Shown: in pieces, positions 1 through 6,057 of the stretch
How positions within the stretch are numbered: the first letter of the stretch is position 1
How the letters are laid out: the number at the start of each line of letters is the position of its first letter
DNA from: Micavibrio sp.
Lineage (GTDB): Bacteria > Pseudomonadota > Alphaproteobacteria > Micavibrionales > Micavibrionaceae
Direction of reading: 5' to 3'
DNA length: 6,057 bases
NCBI GenBank assembly: GCA_027051315.1
Contig: JALTZE010000038.1
Location: forward strand, 1-6,057
The notes under the pieces: model-generated
The model's input: only the letters and a program-made list of their open reading frames with translations
Told to the model about the DNA's origin: nothing
The model's database searches: none
Position numbers and translations under genes: made by a program

Positions 1-1
1 C

Positions 2-1102
2 CACGATATAATAGAAGAGGAAGATGATGATATTTATCTTTCAGATGAGTTTCTAGTCGATAATAATCATAATTCATCTAAAGATTATTTTTGTAATCAA
101 CAATCATCTACAAATAATATTATGAATGAATTTACAGAAAATAAGGATTTTAACACAAATCCAAATTCTGACATTCAAGCTATTATAAAAATTATAAGCA
201 AATCCAGATATGCTAATGAACTATTAAAATCAGCAATATCAGATGGAGCAAATATAGAATTATCAAATCATATAGAAAAATCACTATATATAAAAGAAAA
301 TAGAACAATTCTTATAAATCCAGAATTAAGCGAAGAAAATCAAGTCTTACTTTTGGCAAAAGAACTAAGAAGAGCATGGCAACATAAATCAGGAGCTTTA
401 ATCCAGCCACTTCTTTTCTATCCTGACCAAGCAATATCAGTAAATAGAAATCAACATGCTGACCTAACAATAAATATGGTAAGAATAGCATGGGAACTAC
501 AATTGGCAGGATATAAAAAAGCATGGGAAAAGGCAGAAAATTCATCACTTTCTGATATATGTCATGCATTTGCTAAAGAAGCATTTATGGACTTTAGAAC
601 AATCAATAACGGTAAAGCAGCAAGCTCAGCTTTTGAAGCATGGTTCTTATCAGAACGTTGTAATAAATTCGATAAATCATTAATTCAAGAAATGCTTGCC
701 GATGACCAAGGATATATCTTTGGAGAAGATATGAATTCAGGAATATCTGTAACACAGGAATTAATTTCCGCTTTGGGCAGCGTACCATATGGCAAAAATT
801 ACCTATCACAATATGCCCATATAATAATTTCTGACCCTGTTTTTACAGAAGTAAGAGACCGTGCAAACGCTAATTTCCTATGGTTTATAAAGTTTGAGCG
901 TTCTTTCAGGGAAACGGAACAAGAGTTGCAAAATGAAATACCGGGTAACAAACAAAACACGGTAGGGAATTCCGATGAAACACGATTCACAGCAGAAATT
1001 ATCAAATTGCCAGTATCAAAAAAGAAAAAACACGATAAAAATAATGAAAATGGCACAGGTGAAATCATATGGCTTCATGGCTGGTCAACAACAATCAGAT
1101 AA
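2..1102 (+). CDS. Putative-metallopeptidase-like protein (DUF6782-like), degenerate active site, 5' end outside window
   Basis: The product is of unknown function. The frame is open from base 2 with no stop, so the gene starts before the window. The first ATG (122) has no Shine-Dalgarno and follows an in-frame acidic stretch (EEEDDD near codons 5-10), so it is probably internal. 366 residues are visible. Counting from the Met at 122, a mostly helical domain spans about residues 17-265. It contains KELRRAWQ (80-87), AWEL (123-126) and LAGYKKAW (128-135). The pattern LAxELRxAWQ resembles alphaproteobacterial putative metallopeptidases of the DUF6782 type, where I expect H-E-x-x-H. Here the two histidines are Lys80 and Arg84, so zinc catalysis is unlikely. 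The family call is from memory and unconfirmed. The tail is Lys/Asn-rich (KKKKHDKNNEN). No signal peptide or membrane segment is visible. The domain is shared with the next gene, which it overlaps by 26 bases. The stop is TAA. Confidence 0.7.
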   Translation, partial: HDIIEEEDDDIYLSDEFLVDNNHNSSKDYFCNQQSSTNNIMNEFTENKDFNTNPNSDIQAIIKIISKSRYANELLKSAISDGANIELSNHIEKSLYIKENRTILINPELSEENQVLLLAKELRRAWQHKSGALIQPLLFYPDQAISVNRNQHADLTINMVRIAWELQLAGYKKAWEKAENSSLSDICHAFAKEAFMDFRTINNGKAASSAFEAWFLSERCNKFDKSLIQEMLADDQGYIFGEDMNSGISVTQELISALGSVPYGKNYLSQYAHIIISDPVFTEVRDRANANFLWFIKFERSFRETEQELQNEIPGNKQNTVGNSDETRFTAEIIKLPVSKKKKHDKNNENGTGEIIWLHGWSTTIR

Positions 1103-2180
1103 TGAATATTATGATGAGGTAGAAGTTTTGAAAGCAGAGCAATATACAAAAAGGTCAAAACATATCAAAGCATTAGCCAGTATGGTAAATGTAAATAATA
1201 ATGATATAGAAATAATATCATGTCCTGAATTTCAACAAATAGAAAATCTTGAGCAGAATAAATATCCATTAAAATCAATAGCAAAAGAAATAATCAATAA
1301 TGAAGAATATGATAATAAGATTGATTTTAATAAATATTATGATATTGTATCATGGTGTGTTTCAATGGTGGGTGAAAGCCCTACGGCAATAGCTCTTCTT
1401 AAAAATGCCATAAAACAAGGATGGCAAATATCATTTGAAGATACAATAAATGGGTCATATGTAATAGATATAGAAGAAAAGGTAATATATCTTGATTTAC
1501 AAGGATTATCACCAAAATCACTTACAAAATCATCATATTTTAGAAATATGGTTTTAGTATCATTCTTAAAATCATTAAGAGATATCTGGCATGAAAATAA
1601 AATGTCATCTCTTGAGAATTATTTTTCACCAGAAAATCTTCTTAAATTAGAAAGATATAGAAATGCAGATATTGATACCATATCTATCTATATGTGTTGG
1701 GAACTAAGGAGCGCTGGATATTCAGAGATATGGCGTCATGTACTTGGCTCTGATTTAGGCGATATGGCTATGATATTTACAAAATATCTAGAAAGAAAAC
1801 CAGTATCTCTATATGACGGTAAAGCATTAGCTTATACATTTAAGAATTGGTTTTCATGCGATAACAGAGTAAATGAATGTGATCATAACGCTTTGGAGAT
1901 TATCGACGATATATTATATGCCTCGACTGAGAAAAATCCATTTGGTTCTGAAAGATTAGAATTAGAATATATTGAAAACTTACTTCTTCTACCAGATGGC
2001 AGTAAATATATACATAATCTTGGTAGAGAAATAATATCAAGCCCTTATTATGCAGGTATGAATGATTCTGTGAATCAGACACATCTGCTTCATATAATTT
2101 ATGACCTAGAAGTTACCATAGTTTGTGGAGTACCATTCCAAGATGCTTCATTAGCAAAAAAAATATTTCCATCTTTATAA
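1077..2180 (+). CDS. Second DUF6782-like protein, diverged paralogue of the preceding gene, no zinc motif
   Basis: The product is of unknown function. From ATG 1077 it has 367 residues: an acidic, Asn-rich N-terminal stretch of about 90 residues, then a domain that lines up with the preceding gene. Matching blocks are ALLKNAIKQG against ELLKSAISDG, LKSLRDIWHE against AKELRRAWQH, CWELRSAGYSEIW against AWELQLAGYKKAW, and EIISSPYY against IIISDPVF. At the expected H-E-x-x-H site (residues 165-169) it reads K-S-L-R-D, so both histidines and the glutamate are gone. No signal peptide or membrane segment is seen. The start is uncertain. The frame is open back to ATG 975, but that would overlap the upstream gene by 128 bases and the extra residues look out-of-frame. 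ATG 1077 has AGGTG at 1057-1061, 15 bases away, which is rather far; 1044 and 1050 have no Shine-Dalgarno. Translational coupling to the upstream gene is plausible. A single-base frameshift splitting one longer protein cannot be excluded. Confidence 0.7.
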   Translation: MAGQQQSDNEYYDEVEVLKAEQYTKRSKHIKALASMVNVNNNDIEIISCPEFQQIENLEQNKYPLKSIAKEIINNEEYDNKIDFNKYYDIVSWCVSMVGESPTAIALLKNAIKQGWQISFEDTINGSYVIDIEEKVIYLDLQGLSPKSLTKSSYFRNMVLVSFLKSLRDIWHENKMSSLENYFSPENLLKLERYRNADIDTISIYMCWELRSAGYSEIWRHVLGSDLGDMAMIFTKYLERKPVSLYDGKALAYTFKNWFSCDNRVNECDHNALEIIDDILYASTEKNPFGSERLELEYIENLLLLPDGSKYIHNLGREIISSPYYAGMNDSVNQTHLLHIIYDLEVTIVCGVPFQDASLAKKIFPSL

Positions 2181-2205
2181 TCTTATAAATAAACAAATAT
2201 TTTTT
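2158..2205 (+). terminator. Possible AT-only terminator after the paralogue pair
   Basis: Arms 2158-2168 and 2195-2205 are perfect 11-base complements, made only of A and T. They enclose a second inverted repeat, TTTATAA (2174-2180) and TTATAAA (2183-2189), and the outer right arm ends in six T. The layout is terminator-like and sits at the end of the upstream gene, just before the flgK promoter. The stem contains no G-C pair, and such repeats arise easily by chance in AT-rich DNA, so support is weak. Confidence 0.25.
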
Positions 2206-2217
2206 ACCCAATATCTA

Positions 2218-2232
2218 TGGCATAGAAATTGC
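2218..2232 (+). promoter_or_regulatory. Sigma-54 (RpoN) type -24/-12 promoter of flgK-flgL
   Basis: The sequence TGGCATAGAAATTGC matches the sigma-54 consensus TGGCAC-N5-TTGC at 10 of the 11 defined bases and at every core position. GG (2219-2220) and GC (2231-2232) have exactly the 10 bases between them that sigma-54 requires. Transcription would begin near 2244, leaving an untranslated leader of about 55 bases before the flgK ATG at 2299. Sigma-54 with a response-regulator activator (FlbD in Caulobacter) drives mid-to-late flagellar genes in several alphaproteobacteria, so the location fits. No activator site could be identified. The base after CA is T rather than C, a common variation. Confidence 0.72.
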
Positions 2233-2238
2233 GACATA

Positions 2239-2293
2239 TTCCTTAAGTAAAGTAAAATAAAGGAAAAATTTTCCTATTATTTAAGGAAAGGAG
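2239..2293 (+). promoter_or_regulatory. Structured flgK leader: nested inverted repeats abutting the ribosome binding site
   Basis: Arms 2239-2250 (TTCCTTAAGTAA) and 2277-2288 (TTATTTAAGGAA) form a 12-base inverted repeat with one G-U pair. Inside lies AGGAAAA (2261-2267) against TTTTCCT (2269-2275). The right outer arm overlaps the start of the Shine-Dalgarno AAAGGAG (2287-2293), which is 5 bases from the flgK ATG. The expected sigma-54 start (about 2244) falls inside the left outer arm, so the RNA may carry only part of the outer stem plus the inner hairpin. The repeat could instead be a protein-binding site on DNA. A role in translational control is inference; in Caulobacter, FlbT acts on a flagellin leader, but nothing here identifies that protein's site. 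Confidence 0.4.
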
Positions 2294-2298
2294 TAAAT

Positions 2299-4599
2299 AT
2301 GTCAGTAGGTGCTTTAGATACTGCCCTAACAGGGTTAAAGATGGCACAACAACAGTTGAATGTTATATCTAATAACATTGCTAATGTATCGACCCCTGGA
2401 TATACACGGAAAATTTTGCCCCAATCAGCAAGAGCAGTAAATGGAGAATATGTAGGAGTAAGTCCCGATATTCTTACAAGAAATGTAAATATATCACTTC
2501 AAAGAGATTTCTGGACGCAAATAAGCAGCTCCAGCTTTTACAACAGCCAAATAAAATATCTATCACAAATTCAACAATTTAATGGTGGTCCTGATTCAGG
2601 AATATCATTTGCAGCTATCATTTCGGATTTAAGAGATTCTTTTTCACAACTTTCAGATGACCCCTCTAACGGTTTCTTACAAGAAACAACAGTAAGGCAG
2701 GCTCAATCAGCAGCAAACAAAATAAATGAATTTTCCGATTTTATTACAAAGCTACGTAATGATGCACAAGATGAAATGGCAAATCAAATAGAAAAGGTAA
2801 ATGATTTATTAGAGCAAATATCAACACTTAACGGGCAAATAAGAGGGTCAAAAAACGTAAACAGGTCAGTAGCAGCTTTAGAAGACCAAAGAGATATGGC
2901 AATACAAGATTTATCAGAATTGATAGAAATATCTTCATTTAGACGCGGTGATGATGTGATGGTTGTACAAACTAAAAAAGGAGTACAATTAGCAGATGAA
3001 TCCGCAACATATCTTTCATTTGTTCCAACACCAGTTGGACCTGCTGCATATTATCCTGCTTCTGCCTCTGGCATATATGTAGGAGGACAACCAACCACAA
3101 ATCCAGCAGCAATTGAAATAACAACATCTGGTATTGGCGGTTCTATCGAAGGATTACTAGATTTAAGAGATAATATATTCCCTCAATATATAGCACAAAT
3201 GGATGAGCTTGCTCAAAAAATGGCTCTGAGATTCGAGTCTCAAGGTCTAAGACTATTTACAGATTCTTCAGGAGCAGTTCCACCAGATACTGACCCAGAT
3301 ACAACAACAACAACACCAGTACCATATGTAGGATTTTCTTCTGAAATAACAGTAAATATTGATATTATAAATGACCCTACCTTACTTCAAAAAGGAACAG
3401 CAACAGGAATAGATATACCAGTACAATCAGGCTCAAATGAAGTAATAAGAAGGATTCTTGATTTTACTTTTGGTACAGAAGAATATGTAGAAGCATTAGG
3501 AACAGTGGCTATACCATCTGCACCAACAACATTACAAACAGCATTTGGTCTTCTTTCGGAAAATACCATAACAACCGCACAAGATTTATCACAATATACG
3601 GTCGATCTTAATGCAGCACCAGGTCAACCTTTTGGTTCTACCCCACCTTTAAGTGATGATTTTAATATCAGGTTATTTGATACAAGACTTGCTCAAGATA
3701 CAGGTCTTGTTAACATAGATTTAACAACAGCAGCAACAACTCGCCCTATAGGAAGCCCAGGTATAAATAATGCAGCAGACCAGCTTGCTACTTATATAAA
3801 TGATGTATTTGCTGCCTTACCATTACCAGCAGGAATTAATGCAACTGCCTCTGTGAATTCATACGGACAAGTGAAAATAGAAACGAATGCTAGCATAGAA
3901 ATTGAAGGAGGTTCAATGGGAGATGCAGGTCTTGAGTTTATAGGTCTAGAAGCAGGAACTTATGATACCACAGACCCATATTTTGATGTTCAAATAGGAA
4001 TAGATAATCCAGTAAGAATAACTATCGACCCGGACGATACAGATATAGACCTTCTTGATAAGCTAAATTACATAAATTCTATACCAAATGATACAGGTGT
4101 TCCAAACCTGTTTGCAGAAATAGTCCCACCAACTAATGTTCTTAGATTACGACCAGGTGATGATTTAGGAGGAAGCTTCGGAGGAGATTTGAAACTAGTA
4201 GGTGGTAAAATAGAAACTACAGGAAATGTCCCTATATTAGAAGCACTCTTTGGAAGTGCAAATCCAGTCAGCAATATCAGTAACCCACCATTTAGATATC
4301 AAAATCTTGGTCCAGGTGTGAATATAGAAACAAATATAATAAGCGGAACAGATATTATAGATTACGCACAAAAAATAATAAATAGACAAGCCGATGATAT
4401 CCTTGTCAGAGAAGCCTCAATGGAGGATGAAGATGCTTTTAAATCAACTCTGGAAAGACAGTTTTTAGATGAATCAGCAGTAAATATAGAAGAAGAATTA
4501 TCAAATATGATTGTAGTCCAAACAGCTTTCTCTGCTGCTGCAAAAGCAATAAGTGCAATAGATAAAATGTTTGATGAATTAATAACATCAATAAGATAA
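2299..4599 (+). CDS. flgK: Flagellar hook-associated protein 1 (FlgK), enlarged
   Basis: FlgK (HAP1) is the first junction protein between the hook and the flagellin filament. It is exported unprocessed by the flagellar type III apparatus and assembled outside the cell. The N-terminus has the rod/hook-family signature SNNIANVSTPGYTR (residues 24-37). It is followed by FlgK-type helices, including LEDQRDMAIQDLSELI (about 194-209), and the block GSIEGLLDLRD (281-291). The C-terminus ends in the matching helical segment QTAFSAAAKAISAIDKMFDELI (about 741-762), so the gene is complete. At 766 residues it is much longer than the enterobacterial protein (about 547); the extra length lies in the middle, roughly 325-700. 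That part is Thr/Asp/Pro/Gly-rich and opens with a Pro/Asp/Thr linker containing five Thr (335-339). The start is set by AAAGGAG at 2287-2293, 5 bases upstream. It is first in an operon with flgL, behind a sigma-54-type promoter. The stop is TAA. Confidence 0.96.
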   Translation: MSVGALDTALTGLKMAQQQLNVISNNIANVSTPGYTRKILPQSARAVNGEYVGVSPDILTRNVNISLQRDFWTQISSSSFYNSQIKYLSQIQQFNGGPDSGISFAAIISDLRDSFSQLSDDPSNGFLQETTVRQAQSAANKINEFSDFITKLRNDAQDEMANQIEKVNDLLEQISTLNGQIRGSKNVNRSVAALEDQRDMAIQDLSELIEISSFRRGDDVMVVQTKKGVQLADESATYLSFVPTPVGPAAYYPASASGIYVGGQPTTNPAAIEITTSGIGGSIEGLLDLRDNIFPQYIAQMDELAQKMALRFESQGLRLFTDSSGAVPPDTDPDTTTTTPVPYVGFSSEITVNIDIINDPTLLQKGTATGIDIPVQSGSNEVIRRILDFTFGTEEYVEALGTVAIPSAPTTLQTAFGLLSENTITTAQDLSQYTVDLNAAPGQPFGSTPPLSDDFNIRLFDTRLAQDTGLVNIDLTTAATTRPIGSPGINNAADQLATYINDVFAALPLPAGINATASVNSYGQVKIETNASIEIEGGSMGDAGLEFIGLEAGTYDTTDPYFDVQIGIDNPVRITIDPDDTDIDLLDKLNYINSIPNDTGVPNLFAEIVPPTNVLRLRPGDDLGGSFGGDLKLVGGKIETTGNVPILEALFGSANPVSNISNPPFRYQNLGPGVNIETNIISGTDIIDYAQKIINRQADDILVREASMEDEDAFKSTLERQFLDESAVNIEEELSNMIVVQTAFSAAAKAISAIDKMFDELITSIR

Positions 4600-4613
4600 A
4601 GAGGTGAAATAAA

Positions 4614-5678
4614 ATGGTTAATGTATCTACATTAGGTCAATCAATGGACCAAATATCCAGATTAAAAACTATACAAAATAATATTGATGACCTTAGTTAC
4701 CAGCTTGCCAGCGGTAAAAAAACAAACGAATTTAAGGGTCTTGGTGGAGATGTACTTACTTCTCAAAGGTCAAGAGCAACCTTAAATGAAATATCTACAT
4801 ATCAGCAAAATATAAAACTGGGTGATATAAAAATAAATGTAATGACTAGGTCAGTCCAAGAAGCAATAGCACAAATACAAAATATGGTAGGTGTAATGAC
4901 TAATCAAGTCCAAGAAGGAGAAATAGAACTTAATGCAGTTTCCGATATGGCAAGGGATATATATGATAGATTTTCAAGCATACTTAATACAAAATATGAA
5001 AATAAATATCTTTTCTCAGGGTCAGATACTACAACACGTCCGGTAAATGATATAGGTGCTATGGATAGTTACGTACAAACTGGTATAGATGATTGGATAA
5101 ACGCAAATATAACAACCACAGACCTTATAAACCAATATACATCTGCAAATGATACTACGCTTGGTTTTTCTGCTTCTTTAGCTTCTGGTAATGCAAGAAA
5201 TGTTTATATCAGAGCAGATAAAAATATGGATGTTGATTATACAGTATTTGCTAATGAACAACCTTTTTCTGATGCTATGAAAGCATTAAAACTAATAGCA
5301 AATCTTGATGTACTGGATAAAATATCAATAGATTCAGGTGACCCTACATCAACAATTACCGCACCAGGAGCAAATTCAGATGAACAACAGCAAAATTTCT
5401 ATCAACTATTTGAAAATCTTACTAGCAAACTTGATGGTTCTGTAGTAGAAATGCGCAAAATAGAAGTAAGATTAACAAGGGCACAGCTTGATATAAAATC
5501 TCAGGAAGAAAAACATATAGATGATAGCAATATGCTTACAACCCTTGTAGATGATATTGAAAATGCAGATATCACAGAAGTAGCAACAAAGATAAATATG
5601 TTACAATTACAGCTAGAAGCATCATTCAGAGTAACATCAATTCTACAAAATATGAGCCTATCAAATTATATGATATAA
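4614..5678 (+). CDS. flgL: Flagellar hook-associated protein 3 (FlgL)
   Basis: FlgL (HAP3) is the second junction protein. It sits on FlgK and presents the surface on which flagellin polymerises. The 354-residue protein has flagellin-like helical ends. The N-terminal part is about 1-125, with LSYQLASGKKTNEF in the first 45 residues. The C-terminal part is about 283-354, with DIENADITEVATKIN then LQLQLEASFRVTSILQNMS. The diagnostic FlgL block YLFSGSDTTTRPV is at 132-144, and with the position directly after flgK it argues against a true flagellin. The middle (about 145-270) is variable and carries no recognised domain. The start is set by GAGGTG (4601-4606), 7 bases before the ATG; 14 bases separate it from the flgK stop, so the two are surely cotranscribed and probably share the sigma-54 promoter. 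No internal promoter was seen. The stop is TAA, within a likely terminator hairpin. Confidence 0.95.
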   Translation: MVNVSTLGQSMDQISRLKTIQNNIDDLSYQLASGKKTNEFKGLGGDVLTSQRSRATLNEISTYQQNIKLGDIKINVMTRSVQEAIAQIQNMVGVMTNQVQEGEIELNAVSDMARDIYDRFSSILNTKYENKYLFSGSDTTTRPVNDIGAMDSYVQTGIDDWINANITTTDLINQYTSANDTTLGFSASLASGNARNVYIRADKNMDVDYTVFANEQPFSDAMKALKLIANLDVLDKISIDSGDPTSTITAPGANSDEQQQNFYQLFENLTSKLDGSVVEMRKIEVRLTRAQLDIKSQEEKHIDDSNMLTTLVDDIENADITEVATKINMLQLQLEASFRVTSILQNMSLSNYMI

Positions 5679-5693
5679 GCATTCATATAATTT
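5663..5693. terminator. Likely terminator between convergent flgL and the TcpQ-like gene
   Basis: AAATTATATGA (5663-5673) and TCATATAATTT (5683-5693) form a perfect 11-bp stem with a 9-base loop. On the plus strand the stem runs into TTTTATTT (5691-5698), as in an intrinsic terminator. On the minus strand the tail is only TTT. The stem covers the last flgL codons and touches the stop codon of the opposite gene, so it could serve both. Only two G-C pairs are present, so it would be a weak hairpin by energy. Confidence 0.45.
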
Positions 5694-6057
5694 TATTTAG
5701 ATTCAATAACTAAGACAGCCTTATCATTACCAGATGGAGAGTGAAGTCTTCCCATAGGTCTTGGCTTTTCGTTACTAAATGTCATTAATAATTCATTCAC
5801 GGCATCAGCATAAGAACCTTTATAAATAAAAGGTTCTTTAATATAATATTTTTTATCTGTCATTATATATGCTTCAATATTCTCAATTTCTGACCATTGC
5901 TTAATAATTGAGTCCAAAGAAGCATTTTGTCTTGCCAACCATGTTCTGGTTATAACCTTATCTATATCAGATTCTTTAGGGGCAGGGGCTATAGCCTCTA
6001 TCTCTTCTATAATCACTAAATCATCAACAAGATTCTTTGGTTTATTCTCTACAGTTT
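5693..6057 (-). CDS. Protein with C-terminal TcpQ-like domain, 5' end outside window
   Basis: This is the C-terminal part of a gene whose frame is open to the right edge; 120 whole codons are visible. The GTG at 6014-6016 is not a credible start, since coding-like sequence (VENKPKNLVDDL) continues upstream of it. After an acidic, Ala/Pro-containing linker, residues about 38-120 match the pattern of the TcpQ C-terminal domain (toxin co-regulated pilus biosynthesis protein Q type). It shows TWLARQNASLDSIIKQWSE, then a beta-rich stretch, then FIYKGSYADAVNELLMTF, a basic turn with PMGRLH, and a final strand AVLVIESK. Such domains occur in envelope proteins of type IV pilus and secretion systems and resemble small secretin-associated modules. 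The true function and any signal peptide lie outside the window. It is convergent with flgL, with 14 bases between the stops, so it is not part of the flagellar operon. Confidence 0.6.
   Translation of the reverse strand, partial: TVENKPKNLVDDLVIIEEIEAIAPAPKESDIDKVITRTWLARQNASLDSIIKQWSEIENIEAYIMTDKKYYIKEPFIYKGSYADAVNELLMTFSNEKPRPMGRLHSPSGNDKAVLVIESK

Noticed and set aside
122..124. ATG 122 as the true start of the first gene
   Set aside because: No Shine-Dalgarno is present and the frame stays open and coding-like to the left edge.
312..1068. Three antisense open frames (312-569, 603-809, 799-1068)
   Set aside because: They lie fully within a well-supported plus-strand gene, are mainly hydrophobic as expected from reading AT-rich codons backwards, and resemble nothing known.
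975..1076. Upstream start (ATG 975) for the second paralogue
   Set aside because: It would overlap the preceding gene by 128 bases, has no Shine-Dalgarno, and the added residues match neither paralogue; ATG 1077 is preferred.
1900..2082. Antisense open frame within the second paralogue
   Set aside because: It is short, has no ribosome binding site, and lies opposite conserved coding sequence.
3301..3315. ACA trinucleotide repeat as a phase-variation switch
   Set aside because: A three-base unit changes length without breaking the frame, and five units is short; it is only a Thr linker.
3387..4274. Antisense open frames within flgK (3387-3569, 4068-4274)
   Set aside because: They are shadows of the flgK coding frame with no start signals.
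4614..5678. Flagellin instead of FlgL
   Set aside because: The ends are flagellin-like in both, but YLFSGSDTTTRPV and the position right after flgK are typical of FlgL.
6014..6016. GTG as the start of the minus-strand gene
   Set aside because: The frame remains open to the window edge with coding-like residues upstream, so the gene is simply cut off.

Overview
The window is a piece of an AT-rich bacterial chromosome carrying a flagellar hook-filament junction operon (flgK-flgL). Upstream on the same strand are two related genes of unknown function, and downstream is a convergent gene with a pilus/secretion-type domain. The source is most likely an AT-rich alphaproteobacterium. This is inferred from the FlgK/FlgL sequence style, the sigma-54-type promoter ahead of flgK (as in Caulobacter-type flagellar hierarchies), and the upstream genes' resemblance to a putative-metallopeptidase family that I associate with Alphaproteobacteria. 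Arginine is mostly AGA, every visible stop is TAA, and nothing suggests a changed genetic code.

Layout: positions 2-1102 (+) hold the 3' part of a gene that is open to the left edge. Positions 1077-2180 (+) hold its diverged paralogue, overlapping it by 26 bases. Both lack the zinc-binding residues expected of a peptidase. Positions 2181-2298 are a 118-base intergenic region. It contains a -24/-12 sequence (TGGCAT-N5-TTGC) with exact sigma-54 spacing, a nested inverted repeat, and a strong Shine-Dalgarno. Positions 2299-4599 are flgK, coding for an unusually long protein of 766 residues. flgL follows after 14 bases at 4614-5678. An 11-bp perfect inverted repeat with T-rich sequence on its flgL-distal side lies across the flgL stop codon and is a likely shared terminator. 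Positions 5693-6057 (-) hold the C-terminal part of a TcpQ-like-domain gene that runs off the right edge.

How the parts fit: FlgK and FlgL are the two adaptor proteins that join the flagellar hook to the flagellin filament. They are made from one operon with its own promoter and are exported through the flagellar type III apparatus. The upstream paralogous pair may be a separate unit, since the flgK promoter lies after them, and its link to motility is positional only. The strongest observations are the sigma-54 promoter with its structured leader, the catalytically dead tandem paralogues, and the enlarged FlgK. I found no CRISPR, tRNA, rRNA, insertion sequence or obvious phage element.
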